A stretch of DNA of 64,000 nucleotides, from the NCBI RefSeq assembly GCF_900604355.1, contig NZ_UWOE01000001.1:3410001-3474000 (forward strand), in the 5' to 3' direction. The notes beneath the pieces are model-generated. The model was given only the letters and a program-made list of their open reading frames with translations. It was not told where the DNA came from and did not search any database. This document shows, one piece after another, positions 37,100 through 45,948 of this stretch. Origin of the DNA: Luxibacter massiliensis (GTDB lineage: Bacteria; Bacillota; Clostridia; Lachnospirales; Lachnospiraceae). The translations under genes and the position numbers were made by a program. Within the stretch, counting starts at the first letter, position 1; every line of letters starts with the position of its first letter.

Positions 37100-37165
37100 G
37101 GGTCAGTCCCCTTTGCAAAGGGGACTGACCCTTTTGTCATCCATTTTCAGAATTTTCTCAAAATT
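37100..37165 (+). repeat. 66-bp palindromic repeat, right copy flanking the pentitol island
   Basis: Nearly identical (2 mismatches) and in the same orientation as 29192-29257. It ends on the last base of the spoIIE stop codon, and its hairpin can terminate both spoIIE and the ROK gene. Confidence 0.92.
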
Positions 37166-38562
37166 CAACATTCCCAAATGCCTACTGCCAGCACTGTCAT
37201 GTCATCCATCGGCGCCTCGCCAGTCCAGTTCAATACCTGCTCCAATATATGATGGGCCATCTCTTTCGGGTTATTCATTACAGTTCCCTGTATGATCGTT
37301 TCTAGCAGGATGTCCTGCTCCCCCACTGGAAGGGCATCCATAACGCCGTCAGTGACCATAATCACAAAGTCTCCATCTGAAAGCTGTCTTTTTACTGAAT
37401 CTATTTCTATAGTATGGAGAACCCCGATAGGCAGGCTTGTGGAACTTAGATGCTCAACCTTGTCCCCTTTTTTAATAAAAGTGGACGATGCCCCGGCTTT
37501 TATCAGCTCACAGGTGCCTGTGTATAAGTCAAAAACACTCATATCAATGGTGGAAAAGTATATCTCCTCCCGGCCCATCACCAGCGTAGTGTTAATCATC
37601 TGGATCGCTGTTTTTTCGGGAAACCCGGCTTCAAGAAGCTCTTCAAGAAGCTCGATCACCAGTGTGCTCTCCCGGCACGCCCTTTCACCAGACCCCATCC
37701 CATCAGACAGGGCGATCCCCTGGCGTCCGCCCGGAAGTTCCAGCATCATAAAATTATCCCCGGAAATTTGGCTACAGCCTTTTCCGATCCTCGCCACCCC
37801 CTGGAGTGTATAGAAAGCAGGCCCTTCCATACATACAATAGTTGTATACTCTTTCCCAAGCATCTGGCTGTGGTTCCCCTCCAGGACAAACCGGCGCCCC
37901 ATAACCTCCGAAACCCCCCGAACCAGTTCCTTTGTTGTCACACACTCATTTTGCATGGCACGGGCCGTAATATGTACCTCATACTTTCCTTCTCTGTTCA
38001 TAAAAAAGTTGGTATAAAGCACCCTGATGCCTTTTCTTTTTAAATGGACACTGATCTTTTTCTCTAACCTTTCATCAGTAAACATACTATCTTCCATTTC
38101 CTTAGCAGTGCTTCTAATCATATCCGCAAATGTATCCATCTGCACTGCACACCCCTCCCGGCTCTGGGCAATCCTGTTAATCCACATCATGTTTTGCCTT
38201 GCATCGTGGAACGCCTCCAGCATTTCTCTCAAAAACCTGGGCGCCATAATGCATCTCTGCTGAAGCTTTCTTTTTGTCTCTGTATTCAGTTCATTCCCGT
38301 AACTGTCCACTGCTGAAAGGATTTCATACCCCATTTGGTATGTGTGTACAAAATTCTCCCCCCAGCACCAGCTGCACTTCTCACAGCGGCCGCAGACCTT
38401 TTCCTTTACCCTCTCAAACATTTCTTCAATTTCTTCATTGCTGAATGCCTTTTTCTTTTCTTCCAGTTTTAAAAATGTATGGGACAACTGCTTAAGAGAA
38501 TCCGCAAACTTTTCTATCTGGGCCACATAGGGACTGGCGTGCAATACTTGTCCATCGTCCAT
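37165..38562 (-). CDS. spoIIE: Stage II sporulation protein E lacking its membrane domain
   Basis: A 465-residue protein equivalent to the central and PP2C phosphatase parts of SpoIIE, which dephosphorylates SpoIIAA to activate sigma F in the forespore. The PP2C domain (about residues 255-465) has SGDNFMMLEL, LSDGMGSGERA and DGDFVIMVTDGVMDA metal-site motifs and ends in DDMTVLAVG. The N-terminal ten-helix membrane domain of the 827-residue Bacillus protein is absent, and only a terminator separates this gene from the preceding one. I set the start at ATG 38562 behind GGAGAGG; an in-frame TTG at 38628 adds 22 residues but no helices. A CxxCxxC-type cluster (VCGRCEKCSWC) is conserved near residue 60. 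Confidence 0.88.
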   Translation of the reverse strand: MDDGQVLHASPYVAQIEKFADSLKQLSHTFLKLEEKKKAFSNEEIEEMFERVKEKVCGRCEKCSWCWGENFVHTYQMGYEILSAVDSYGNELNTETKRKLQQRCIMAPRFLREMLEAFHDARQNMMWINRIAQSREGCAVQMDTFADMIRSTAKEMEDSMFTDERLEKKISVHLKRKGIRVLYTNFFMNREGKYEVHITARAMQNECVTTKELVRGVSEVMGRRFVLEGNHSQMLGKEYTTIVCMEGPAFYTLQGVARIGKGCSQISGDNFMMLELPGGRQGIALSDGMGSGERACRESTLVIELLEELLEAGFPEKTAIQMINTTLVMGREEIYFSTIDMSVFDLYTGTCELIKAGASSTFIKKGDKVEHLSSTSLPIGVLHTIEIDSVKRQLSDGDFVIMVTDGVMDALPVGEQDILLETIIQGTVMNNPKEMAHHILEQVLNWTGEAPMDDMTVLAVGIWEC

Positions 38563-38626
38563 GTCTACCTCTCCTATCCTGGTATATTCTCCCAGCATTT
38601 GCCGGGCAATCGGGTTAAAACACGAC

Positions 38627-38654
38627 AAAAGCCCCAGGAATCCTCCTGGAGCTT
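38627..38654 (-). terminator. Terminator between divIC and spoIIE
   Basis: AAGCTCCAGGA pairs with TCCTGGGGCTT and is followed by T's on the minus strand, 18 bp after the divIC stop, so spoIIE is probably transcribed separately. Confidence 0.75.
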
Positions 38655-38671
38655 ATCTTTCGTAATCACCC

Positions 38672-39010
38672 TTAATCCACTGCCTTAAATATAATCTCGT
38701 CCGGATCCACAAGACCCAGCTTCTCCTCGGCAACTTCTTTGATGTATTCGTCTGTCTTGACATATTGTTCGTATTCTTTTATCTCTTCAGCGCGGGCCTT
38801 CTGCTCCTCTATCTGAGCCTGAAGCTCCGCCTCCTGCCGTATGTAATCCTTATTTTTTGCCTGAAGAGTCACCGCATTTACTGTCAATACACACAACAGT
38901 AAAACCAATATCATAGTAATCACCGCCATACTTCGCCGGTGATAACTAAAACCGGAACTCTTCCTGCGGCGTACACGCCGCTTCGGCCTCGTCCTTTTCT
39001 TATTCGTCAT
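38672..39010 (-). CDS. divIC: DivIC/FtsB-type septum formation protein
   Basis: A 112-residue single-pass division protein: a very basic N-terminus (KKRTRPKRRVRRRKS), one membrane helix (about 29-47), and a coiled coil (about 50-85) followed by the conserved EEKLGLVDPDE end. It stabilises the FtsL-DivIB/FtsQ septal complex. The position after yabQ is the standard sporulation-cluster order. Confidence 0.9.
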   Translation of the reverse strand: MTNKKRTRPKRRVRRRKSSGFSYHRRSMAVITMILVLLLCVLTVNAVTLQAKNKDYIRQEAELQAQIEEQKARAEEIKEYEQYVKTDEYIKEVAEEKLGLVDPDEIIFKAVD

Positions 39011-39072
39011 CTATACTCACCCAAATTATTATTATAACACCCTTACTTAATAAATTTATTCTATCGGTTTTT

Positions 39073-39393
39073 CTATTTTTTTTCAAGGACTTTCTTAATT
39101 TTCCTGAACAGTTTTTTTGCCGCCGAAAGGATAAAATTGGAAAATAGTATTCCACACACTACACCTAGAACAAAAAACCACCTAATACTACCATATGTAG
39201 TTTTATACATTTGCCAAAACAAATAAATGCTTACGGCAACCCAATATAAAAAATCTTCCAGGTTAATCAGGACAATGTGGTGCCTTATCAGACGGCGGAA
39301 TACTCTCAGCGCCTGATAACTAAGCAGAACTACAATTCCTGACAGGGCAGCGTAAACAAAAATGAATGCCTCTTTACCAATCCCAAGCATCAT
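39073..39393 (-). CDS. yabQ: Spore cortex protein YabQ
   Basis: A 106-residue membrane protein with about three to four helices and a basic C-terminus (KKLFRKIKKVLEKK). Bacillus YabQ sits in the outer forespore membrane and is needed for cortex formation. Assignment rests on the sequence type together with the gene order yabP-yabQ-divIC. Confidence 0.85.
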   Translation of the reverse strand: MMLGIGKEAFIFVYAALSGIVVLLSYQALRVFRRLIRHHIVLINLEDFLYWVAVSIYLFWQMYKTTYGSIRWFFVLGVVCGILFSNFILSAAKKLFRKIKKVLEKK

Positions 39394-39401
39394 AGGCAGC
39401 C

Positions 39402-39686
39402 CTACTTAAACAGCTTTCCAAAGAAATTTTCATTCTGCTTTCCTGACTGGCTCACACTAGAATAAGCGATGCTGTCGATATTACCAGAAAGATCCACCTC
39501 ACCCTTCTCCACACTAAGGCGGTTTACATGCAGATCCGTACCCTTTACCATAAGCATGCCCTGCTCCGTCTCCAGAAGTATTTCATTTAAGTCGAAAGAA
39601 AGAACATCCAGTACCCCCGTAACCATACTTGTCTTTCTATTATTCACAACCAACTTATGCGCCTTGGCTATTTGCCGTTCTTCCAT
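39402..39686 (-). CDS. yabP: Sporulation protein YabP
   Basis: A 94-residue soluble protein of the YabP/YqfC family, with the conserved NNRKTSMVTGVLDVLSFD and LLETEQGMLMVKG stretches. The start at 39686 follows AAGGGGGG. It is the first gene of the yabP-yabQ-divIC run; in most Firmicutes rqcP lies directly before it, but here rqcP is 18 kb away. Confidence 0.9.
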   Translation of the reverse strand: MEERQIAKAHKLVVNNRKTSMVTGVLDVLSFDLNEILLETEQGMLMVKGTDLHVNRLSVEKGEVDLSGNIDSIAYSSVSQSGKQNENFFGKLFK

Positions 39687-39741
39687 ACACTTTCCCCCCT
39701 TCACTATGCTTTTCTATATATATGAAAGGTTGTTCGAGAAT

Positions 39742-39926
39742 ATACCTTTATTCTCGGCTTTAGCCGAGAACCCGCCCTTTAGGGCCTGTATTATGGGATG
39801 CCCTTTGGGTATACCTTTATTCTCGGCTTTAGCCGAGAACCCGCCCTTCAGGGCCTGTATTATGGGATGCCCTTTGGGTATACCTTTATTCTCGGCTTTA
39901 GCCGAGAACCTGCCCTTTAGGGTATA
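39742..39926. repeat. Tandem 69-bp palindromic repeats (2.7 copies)
   Basis: Units start at 39742, 39811 and 39880. Each holds the hairpin TTCTCGGCTTTAGCCGAGAA and a smaller GCCCTTTAGGGC, joined by CTGTATTATGGGATGCCCTT. Only one base differs inside the repeated GCCCTT(T/C)AGGGC. The period is a multiple of three, so all frames stay open across it; I regard the resulting peptides as artefacts. It lies upstream of yabP at the edge of the 17.6-kb inserted block. Confidence 0.9.
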
Positions 39927-40152
39927 ATTTGCGTGCATTTATATTTGCTTTCCTTTTATTAATTCCCCTTATATTGCAGGAATTTTCCTATGTTTCCAAT
40001 AATCCATATTACTTTCCTCCCCATTTTATATGCGTGCAATTTTGATATACACATTTTTTGAGTGTTTTTATATTTTTTTACACACTTCACACACAAAATA
40101 TACTATAATGATATACAGATATTTTATCTCTCAAATACCAGGAGGCGCTGTA

Positions 40153-41943
40153 ATGTTTCGCAAATTAGATTTTCAGAAAAAACTTTTTATCAGTTTTTCT
40201 TTGATTCTTTTAATCGTACTTTTCCTCAGCGGCTATATCTTTGTCAATTATAATACCTCACTGCTCAAACAAAATATCGAGACTTCCAGTATGGATTCTC
40301 TTATTTCTATACAAAACCAGCTAGATGATGACCTGGCAGGCATGGACCAGATGCTCAAGGCTGTCCACTCTGCCTCCGAGTTTACAAATCTTGTCTTTTC
40401 AATAGAAGAAGGCGACCCTAACTATTTTGCCCGCCATCCCCTGGAGACAGATCTGGCACATTCTATTTTGATTTCCTATCTGACTGCCAGAAATGTCAAC
40501 TCTACCTTTATCTATGTCAGCCAGTATTACGATTCTCTGAGGATCAGCAACTCTTCCCACAAGACACGCCTGCTCCCCAAACAGAGTATTGCGGTACTCC
40601 CCCAGATCAAGGAAGGCCTTAGCACAGACGAATACCAGCTCTATTACCCACCCCACGTGAATCCCTGGTCCGCGGTCTCTGAGTCTGTATATTCCGTCGT
40701 CCGCCCTATAAGGGATACATTTCATACATATGGAGTGCTGGAATACCAAAAGAACACAGAAGATTTGAACGAGCTTATCGAAAATGCTGCCGTCACTGAC
40801 ATCCAGCAGTTTTCTATTATGGGCGGGGACGGCGAGGTATATTATACATATAGTGATTCAGGGGAGAATGCCATTCTGGATCCAAAGCTTACAGAGAAGG
40901 TTATCAGCAATAAAAAAGGACTATATTATCTGGATAATTACACCTTGCTGTGCTATATCCGTTCGCCCCTGACAGGCTGGTCCCTCATAATAGAGAGGGA
41001 TATCACCCCTCCTTTATCAGATATCAGCCGCTTTTCGCTCATTATTTATATATCCTATTTCCTTGCCCTTTGCATTCTGCTGCTATTCTTATATATTATA
41101 ACCCGCAACCTGGCCAGGCCGCTGCGGACACTGAAAGACAACCTCTCTGTCCTGGAAATGGATCAGGATATCCATCTCCCAATGGCCAGCGGCAACAATG
41201 AAGTCACAATATTAACTGCTGCCATTGAAGAAATACTCAATAAGCTGCGGTTGCAGAACACACTGCTTATCACGGCCCGCAAGCGGGCCATGCAGGCACA
41301 TTTTGAGGCCATGGAGGCACAGCTCAATCCCCATTTTCTATACAATACACTTTCAGTTATCGGCGCCTGCGGATTAGAATCCGGCAGCCGCACTGTACCC
41401 AAAATGTGCGCCGAGCTTTCCAACCTTTTAAGATACTCGATCACCTATACTCACAAGAATGTCCTGCTCCGAAATGAGATTAAAAATATACAAAGTTATC
41501 TATATATTATGAAAATACGATATGAACAAATGCTGGATTATACCTGGGAAATAGATGAAACACTTCTGGACTTAGAGGTTCCCAAACTTATTTTCCAACC
41601 CATTGTAGAAAACTGCTTTCAGCATGGTTTCTCAGATACGCCGCCTCCCTGGCACATCAAGATTAAAATCAGCCAGGACGGAACCAATTGGCACGGGGCT
41701 TTCAGCAACAACGGCACCCCCTTTGCAATAGACAAAATGGAATATCTGGAAAACCGCCTTCAATACTATAAGGACCATATGCACGAAGAGCAGGAAGCTG
41801 ATTTTGCCTCAGGAAAAACAGGCTTTGGACTAGAGAATACGATTTTAAGACTCTACATCTATTATAAAGGCCTGGAAACCTTCCAGGTCTATAGAGAACC
41901 CCCGGACTACACGACCATAGAGATAGGAGGGCCACTGAAATGA
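40153..41943 (+). CDS. Sensor histidine kinase, YesM/LytS type
   Basis: A 596-residue membrane sensor. Helix 1 (about 9-31) and helix 2 (about 294-316) enclose a 260-residue extracellular Cache-like sensor; a HAMP region follows, then a His_kinase domain with the phosphorylated histidine in AQLNPHFLYN (His394) and ATPase motifs (PIVENCFQHGF). The start at ATG 40153 follows GGAGG; the tracked upstream extension lacks a site. It overlaps the response-regulator gene by 4 bp. It probably senses a sugar and controls the ABC-fucosidase operon that converges on it. Confidence 0.9.
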   Translation: MFRKLDFQKKLFISFSLILLIVLFLSGYIFVNYNTSLLKQNIETSSMDSLISIQNQLDDDLAGMDQMLKAVHSASEFTNLVFSIEEGDPNYFARHPLETDLAHSILISYLTARNVNSTFIYVSQYYDSLRISNSSHKTRLLPKQSIAVLPQIKEGLSTDEYQLYYPPHVNPWSAVSESVYSVVRPIRDTFHTYGVLEYQKNTEDLNELIENAAVTDIQQFSIMGGDGEVYYTYSDSGENAILDPKLTEKVISNKKGLYYLDNYTLLCYIRSPLTGWSLIIERDITPPLSDISRFSLIIYISYFLALCILLLFLYIITRNLARPLRTLKDNLSVLEMDQDIHLPMASGNNEVTILTAAIEEILNKLRLQNTLLITARKRAMQAHFEAMEAQLNPHFLYNTLSVIGACGLESGSRTVPKMCAELSNLLRYSITYTHKNVLLRNEIKNIQSYLYIMKIRYEQMLDYTWEIDETLLDLEVPKLIFQPIVENCFQHGFSDTPPPWHIKIKISQDGTNWHGAFSNNGTPFAIDKMEYLENRLQYYKDHMHEEQEADFASGKTGFGLENTILRLYIYYKGLETFQVYREPPDYTTIEIGGPLK

Positions 41944-43496
41944 AAAAGAAAATACGGATCATAATAGCAGAAGATGAACCCGTTATTTTAAGAGGAATTG
42001 TTTTAACTGTAACTCAGCTTTCCAGTGACTACGAAATTGCTGCTCTTTCCCAGAATGGTGCAGATGCCCTGGATAAAATACAAGACCTAAAACCCGATAT
42101 TGTAATTACAGACATTAAAATGCCCGTCATGGATGGACTAGAGCTTATAGAATCCGCGTCAAAAGCCAGTCCTCATACTGTCTTTGTGATTCTGACAGGC
42201 TACGCTGAGTTTGAATATGCCAAACGGGCCATGCAGCTTCAGGTGGCTGATTATCTGTTAAAACCTGTAGATCCGGATGCCCTGGAAAACTTGTTGGAAA
42301 AATTGACGGAACAAATATTATCCAACTCAAAAAAGGATATACATGATTACCTCTGCCAGAATATTTACAGGGATTCCCCCCAGACTGTCAGCTATAATCC
42401 TTTAACAGGACAGTCACTCTACTTACTCTTTATTTTTTACGGCTCCATTACATCCAGTATGTACAACGAGCTGACCACCGGCAGCTTAATTGCCGGGGAC
42501 AGACATTTAAATTCCTGTGATGGCTTAGATGTTGGCCCAGAAATACAAATAATCAATTTTAAAGGAAATTACCGGAATGAAGCTGTTTACGCAATCATAT
42601 CCTCCCCTGAACATAATTTGGCAGCCAGGTCCGCGGCACAAAAAATCTACCGCAGCATCCTATGTGAAGATATCTTTATTAACAGTATCCTTTCACATGA
42701 AATCCGGGACGGACTTGATATCCCCTCCCATATCCGCAGCTGCTATCTGTTTGCCATCTCCCATATTCAGTTTGGAGAAAGCCAATTCTTCCAAAACCCT
42801 GCTGATGGCCCAGAGGAAACACTGTCAGTTTCTCCCAATGTGAAAGAACTGTCCAAGCTTCTAAAACCCGTCATGCACCTTTCGGATATCAGCCAGTTTT
42901 GCAGGGACCTGACAGCATTATGGGAAAACTCCCATGCCACACTGCTGCGCATTCAGACAGAGTTGCTGTTCGTCTTAAATAAAGCCATGTTAAAAATATC
43001 GGCACCCTTGGATATATATCCAGTGCCGGCTGAATTACTTGCTTCTTCTGCTTCTTACGAAGAACTGTACCAAAATTTATATTTGGAACTTGGAAGGCTA
43101 TTTGCCCAGCAGGATGACGGGGCTCCCCTTCCCGGCATCCCCCATGCAAGGATCCTGGCGCAAAAAGTAAGAGATTATCTGGAACAGAATTACACCCGCC
43201 AGATTTCTTATAAAGATTTTACAGACATATTTGGATATAATGAAAAATATTTAAGTCTTATCTTTAAAGAAGAATTTGGAATATCCCCCAGTAAGTATAT
43301 ACTGGAACTGCGCCTGACATCCGCCAAAGAGCTCATGCGGCAAAACCCTGATATGCTCCTCAAGGATATTGCCAGGGCAGTAGGTTATGATGACCAGTTA
43401 TATTTCAGCAGGGTTTTCAAAAATAGCGAAGGGGTTTCTCCTAAAAGCTACCAAAAATCTCTTTCCGCCAGCCCAAAAGTACTAGAGCAGGTCTGA
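41940..43496 (+). CDS. AraC-type response regulator, YesN type
   Basis: A 518-residue regulator with a receiver domain (acidic pair Glu11/Asp12, phosphorylated Asp58, Lys107-type KPVD), a variable middle part, and a C-terminal AraC helix-turn-helix pair (about 410-510, ending GYDDQLYFSRVFKNSEGVSPKSY). The ATGA overlap with the kinase gene shows translational coupling. Target genes are probably the CUT1 transporter and fucosidase next to it. Confidence 0.92.
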   Translation: MKKKIRIIIAEDEPVILRGIVLTVTQLSSDYEIAALSQNGADALDKIQDLKPDIVITDIKMPVMDGLELIESASKASPHTVFVILTGYAEFEYAKRAMQLQVADYLLKPVDPDALENLLEKLTEQILSNSKKDIHDYLCQNIYRDSPQTVSYNPLTGQSLYLLFIFYGSITSSMYNELTTGSLIAGDRHLNSCDGLDVGPEIQIINFKGNYRNEAVYAIISSPEHNLAARSAAQKIYRSILCEDIFINSILSHEIRDGLDIPSHIRSCYLFAISHIQFGESQFFQNPADGPEETLSVSPNVKELSKLLKPVMHLSDISQFCRDLTALWENSHATLLRIQTELLFVLNKAMLKISAPLDIYPVPAELLASSASYEELYQNLYLELGRLFAQQDDGAPLPGIPHARILAQKVRDYLEQNYTRQISYKDFTDIFGYNEKYLSLIFKEEFGISPSKYILELRLTSAKELMRQNPDMLLKDIARAVGYDDQLYFSRVFKNSEGVSPKSYQKSLSASPKVLEQV

Positions 43497-43702
43497 CCAT
43501 CCGCTGTATCCGCCTGGCTGTCTGTCTTTGTGTTGTACCTCAGCTAAATGAAAGCAACGCAGCACTGCCCCCCCTGATAACCTTATCTGAGGCACGCCGC
43601 TGATCAAAAAGGACAGCCGGGTATATGGATAACTAAACCCGCTCTTGTATTTTGTCTCGCAGGAACAGATAATTTACAGTCCCCGCCCTTTCTTATTTTC
43701 CT
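43497..43702. other. Convergent intergenic region
   Basis: Between the response regulator and fucosidase stops. I see no clear hairpin terminator or ORF here. Confidence 0.4.
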
Positions 43703-45028
43703 CTACTGAGCTGCCAGGGAAAGCCTGAAGCCAAGCATCTGGTATCCGGTAGGATTCTCTGTGACCCTCAATAACATGCCATTTTTCTTTTCAGTACATT
43801 CAAATTGCACTCTCCCATCTAATGCCGTGACCCCATCTGCGGTTAAGCCGTCCACGAATACCTCTCTCCCTGGCTCCCTGCTTTCCATAAACAGGAACAT
43901 ATCTGTCCCTTTCCTCGTAAAAAATATAGGAATTCCATTGATTTCTTCATTTTCTCTGCTGCATCTGGTTCCATAAATTCCCTCTCCGTTTACCTGCAGC
44001 CATTTCCCGGCTTCCTTAAGCCTTTTCACCTGCTCTTGCGGTATAGTACCGTCAGCCTTTGGCCCAATATTAATCAAAAGGTTTCCATTATTGGACACAG
44101 TTTCCACCAGCAAATGGATCAATCCGTCCACGGAAATAATTTCTTCGTCGCCCTCCTGTGCATTATATCCAAAGGAAAGGCCCATCCCCCGGCACATCTC
44201 CCACTTTTCTCCCCTGCCTGGATTCCCCAGCTTATACTCTTTCGTTACATAATCATGGTATAATCCATTAAACCTGTCATTGACCACCCCGTCTTTAACC
44301 CGGTTATAATAGCGCGCCAGAAGAGAGGGGAGCATATGCGCGCCCTGCCTGGGCCATCCTATATCATTCCAGAAAATTGACGGTTCATACCTCTCTATCA
44401 GCTCCAGGCTCTGCCTGTAAGCATAGTCCGCATACTCAAAACTAGGGCATGCGTTATTAAAATTGTCCTCATCACAATATATAGCCTGGTCTGAAAACCT
44501 CCAGTCAATGATTCCTGAATAATAGGTCCCCATTTTCAGGCCATGCTCCCTGACCGCCCTGGCCAGCTCACCTGTAATATCCCGCTTCGGGCCTCTCTCC
44601 ACAGAATTATAATGTGTATATTTGCTGGGAAAAAGACAGAAACCGTCATGATGTTTTGTCACCAGCACCACATACTTTGCCCCTGCCTGTTCAAAAACCT
44701 CCGCCCATTCATTAGGGTCCCATTTCTCGGCTCTCCACATATCTGCAAAGTTTTCATAAGAAAAATCCAGTCCATATTTTTTCTTATGATACTCATAAGT
44801 AGGCCCTTTCCCCACATGAACAGAATTATAGTACCATTCTGCATATGGATTATTGCAGAACCAGTTTTCATCCCCTGGAACCTCCCCCAGCTCCCAGGTT
44901 CTCGGGGCATATGCAGGCACTGAATACAACCCCCAGTGAATAAATATACCAAATTTATAATCCTCATACCACTGGGGTATCTGATGCCCCTTTACTGATT
45001 CCCATGTCCCTGAATATATTTTATCCAT
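43703..45028 (-). CDS. Alpha-L-fucosidase, GH29 (second copy)
   Basis: A 441-residue cytoplasmic GH29 enzyme, clearly different from the one at 13583-14830 (alignable around FGIFIHWGLYSVP and VTKHHDGFCLFPSK). The predicted nucleophile is Asp222 in SIFWNDIGWP. No signal peptide. It is the last gene of the sugar ABC operon, so it acts on imported fucosylated sugar. The start at 45028 follows GAGGGA at six bases; an ATG two codons earlier is too close to that site. Confidence 0.9.
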   Translation of the reverse strand: MDKIYSGTWESVKGHQIPQWYEDYKFGIFIHWGLYSVPAYAPRTWELGEVPGDENWFCNNPYAEWYYNSVHVGKGPTYEYHKKKYGLDFSYENFADMWRAEKWDPNEWAEVFEQAGAKYVVLVTKHHDGFCLFPSKYTHYNSVERGPKRDITGELARAVREHGLKMGTYYSGIIDWRFSDQAIYCDEDNFNNACPSFEYADYAYRQSLELIERYEPSIFWNDIGWPRQGAHMLPSLLARYYNRVKDGVVNDRFNGLYHDYVTKEYKLGNPGRGEKWEMCRGMGLSFGYNAQEGDEEIISVDGLIHLLVETVSNNGNLLINIGPKADGTIPQEQVKRLKEAGKWLQVNGEGIYGTRCSRENEEINGIPIFFTRKGTDMFLFMESREPGREVFVDGLTADGVTALDGRVQFECTEKKNGMLLRVTENPTGYQMLGFRLSLAAQ

Positions 45029-45123
45029 AATCATTCCCTCACTTTTCTAGTTAATAAAAAACTCTTTCAATCTCCCAGCTATAAATCTCTGGCCCGATAT
45101 TTCTTATTCTGCCCTTATGCGGC

Positions 45124-45948
45124 CTATCCCTTCACGGCCCCAGCCGTCATGCCGGCTATAATATACTTCTGCGCAAATATGTAGACAAGAATAACAGGTA
45201 TGGATATGAGAACCATGTCGGCGCAGACCAGATTCCAGCTCCTACTGTACTGGCCATAGAAGTTATATACAGAAAGGGGCAGCGTCCATTTGGAAGATGA
45301 ATTTAACAAATACATAGGAATCTGCAGTTCATTCCATATCCACATGAAGTTCAGCACTGAAGTTGTGGCAAGTACTGGCTTTAAAAGAGGAAAAATCACC
45401 TGCACAAACAGTCTTCCTCCTTTGGCGCCGTCCATAACCGCCGCTTCATCCAGTTCTCTTGGTATTCCCTTTATAAAGCTGGTAAAAAGCATAGTAGAAA
45501 AGGGGATATATAATGCACTATAGACAAAGATCAATCCTGCATGTCCTCCATAGAGGCCCAGCCTCTTTAGAAGCTCAATTGTAGGCAGGGCGGCAAAGGG
45601 TGCAATAATGCCAAAGGTCATACATCTATAAATTATACGGCAAGGCCTGGTGTTCCTCCTCACAACCACATAACTGAGCATAGAAGTCAGTACAATCACA
45701 ATCAGTACAGCAGAAACTGTGATAATACAGCTATTAATAAGAGAACGGAGCACATTCCCCTGCTCCCATACAGTCTTATAATTCTCAAACATCCACTCTT
45801 TCGGAAGAGAAATGTTCAAATAGCTGGCCTCGCCCTTTGTTTTAAAGGAGGTGAAAACTACCATTAAAATAGGATAAATAACCAGTATACTCAGCAGCCA
45901 AAGTACAATTTCCAAAATAAAGTTTGTCATTTTTGTTTTTTTACTCAC
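45124..45948 (-). CDS. CUT1 sugar ABC permease (MalG-like)
   Basis: A roughly 274-residue permease with six helices and an EAA loop (ELDEAAVMDGAKGGRLFVQV), the last inner-membrane subunit of a CUT1 importer. The start is uncertain: GTG 45948 after AAAGGTGGG is preferred, with GTG 45963 and ATG 45930 as alternatives. It overlaps the end of the other permease gene by 4 bp with the preferred start. Confidence 0.88.
   Translation of the reverse strand: MSKKTKMTNFILEIVLWLLSILVIYPILMVVFTSFKTKGEASYLNISLPKEWMFENYKTVWEQGNVLRSLINSCIITVSAVLIVIVLTSMLSYVVVRRNTRPCRIIYRCMTFGIIAPFAALPTIELLKRLGLYGGHAGLIFVYSALYIPFSTMLFTSFIKGIPRELDEAAVMDGAKGGRLFVQVIFPLLKPVLATTSVLNFMWIWNELQIPMYLLNSSSKWTLPLSVYNFYGQYSRSWNLVCADMVLISIPVILVYIFAQKYIIAGMTAGAVKG

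Noticed and set aside
39469..39938. Repetitive peptides (FSALAENPPFRACIMG on one strand, FSAKAENKGIPKGHP on the other) as real proteins
   Set aside because: Both come from the 69-bp palindromic repeats, whose length keeps all frames open; no ribosome site or family similarity supports translation.
43497..43702. Possible terminator between the response regulator and the fucosidase
   Set aside because: I could not find a stem long enough to support one.
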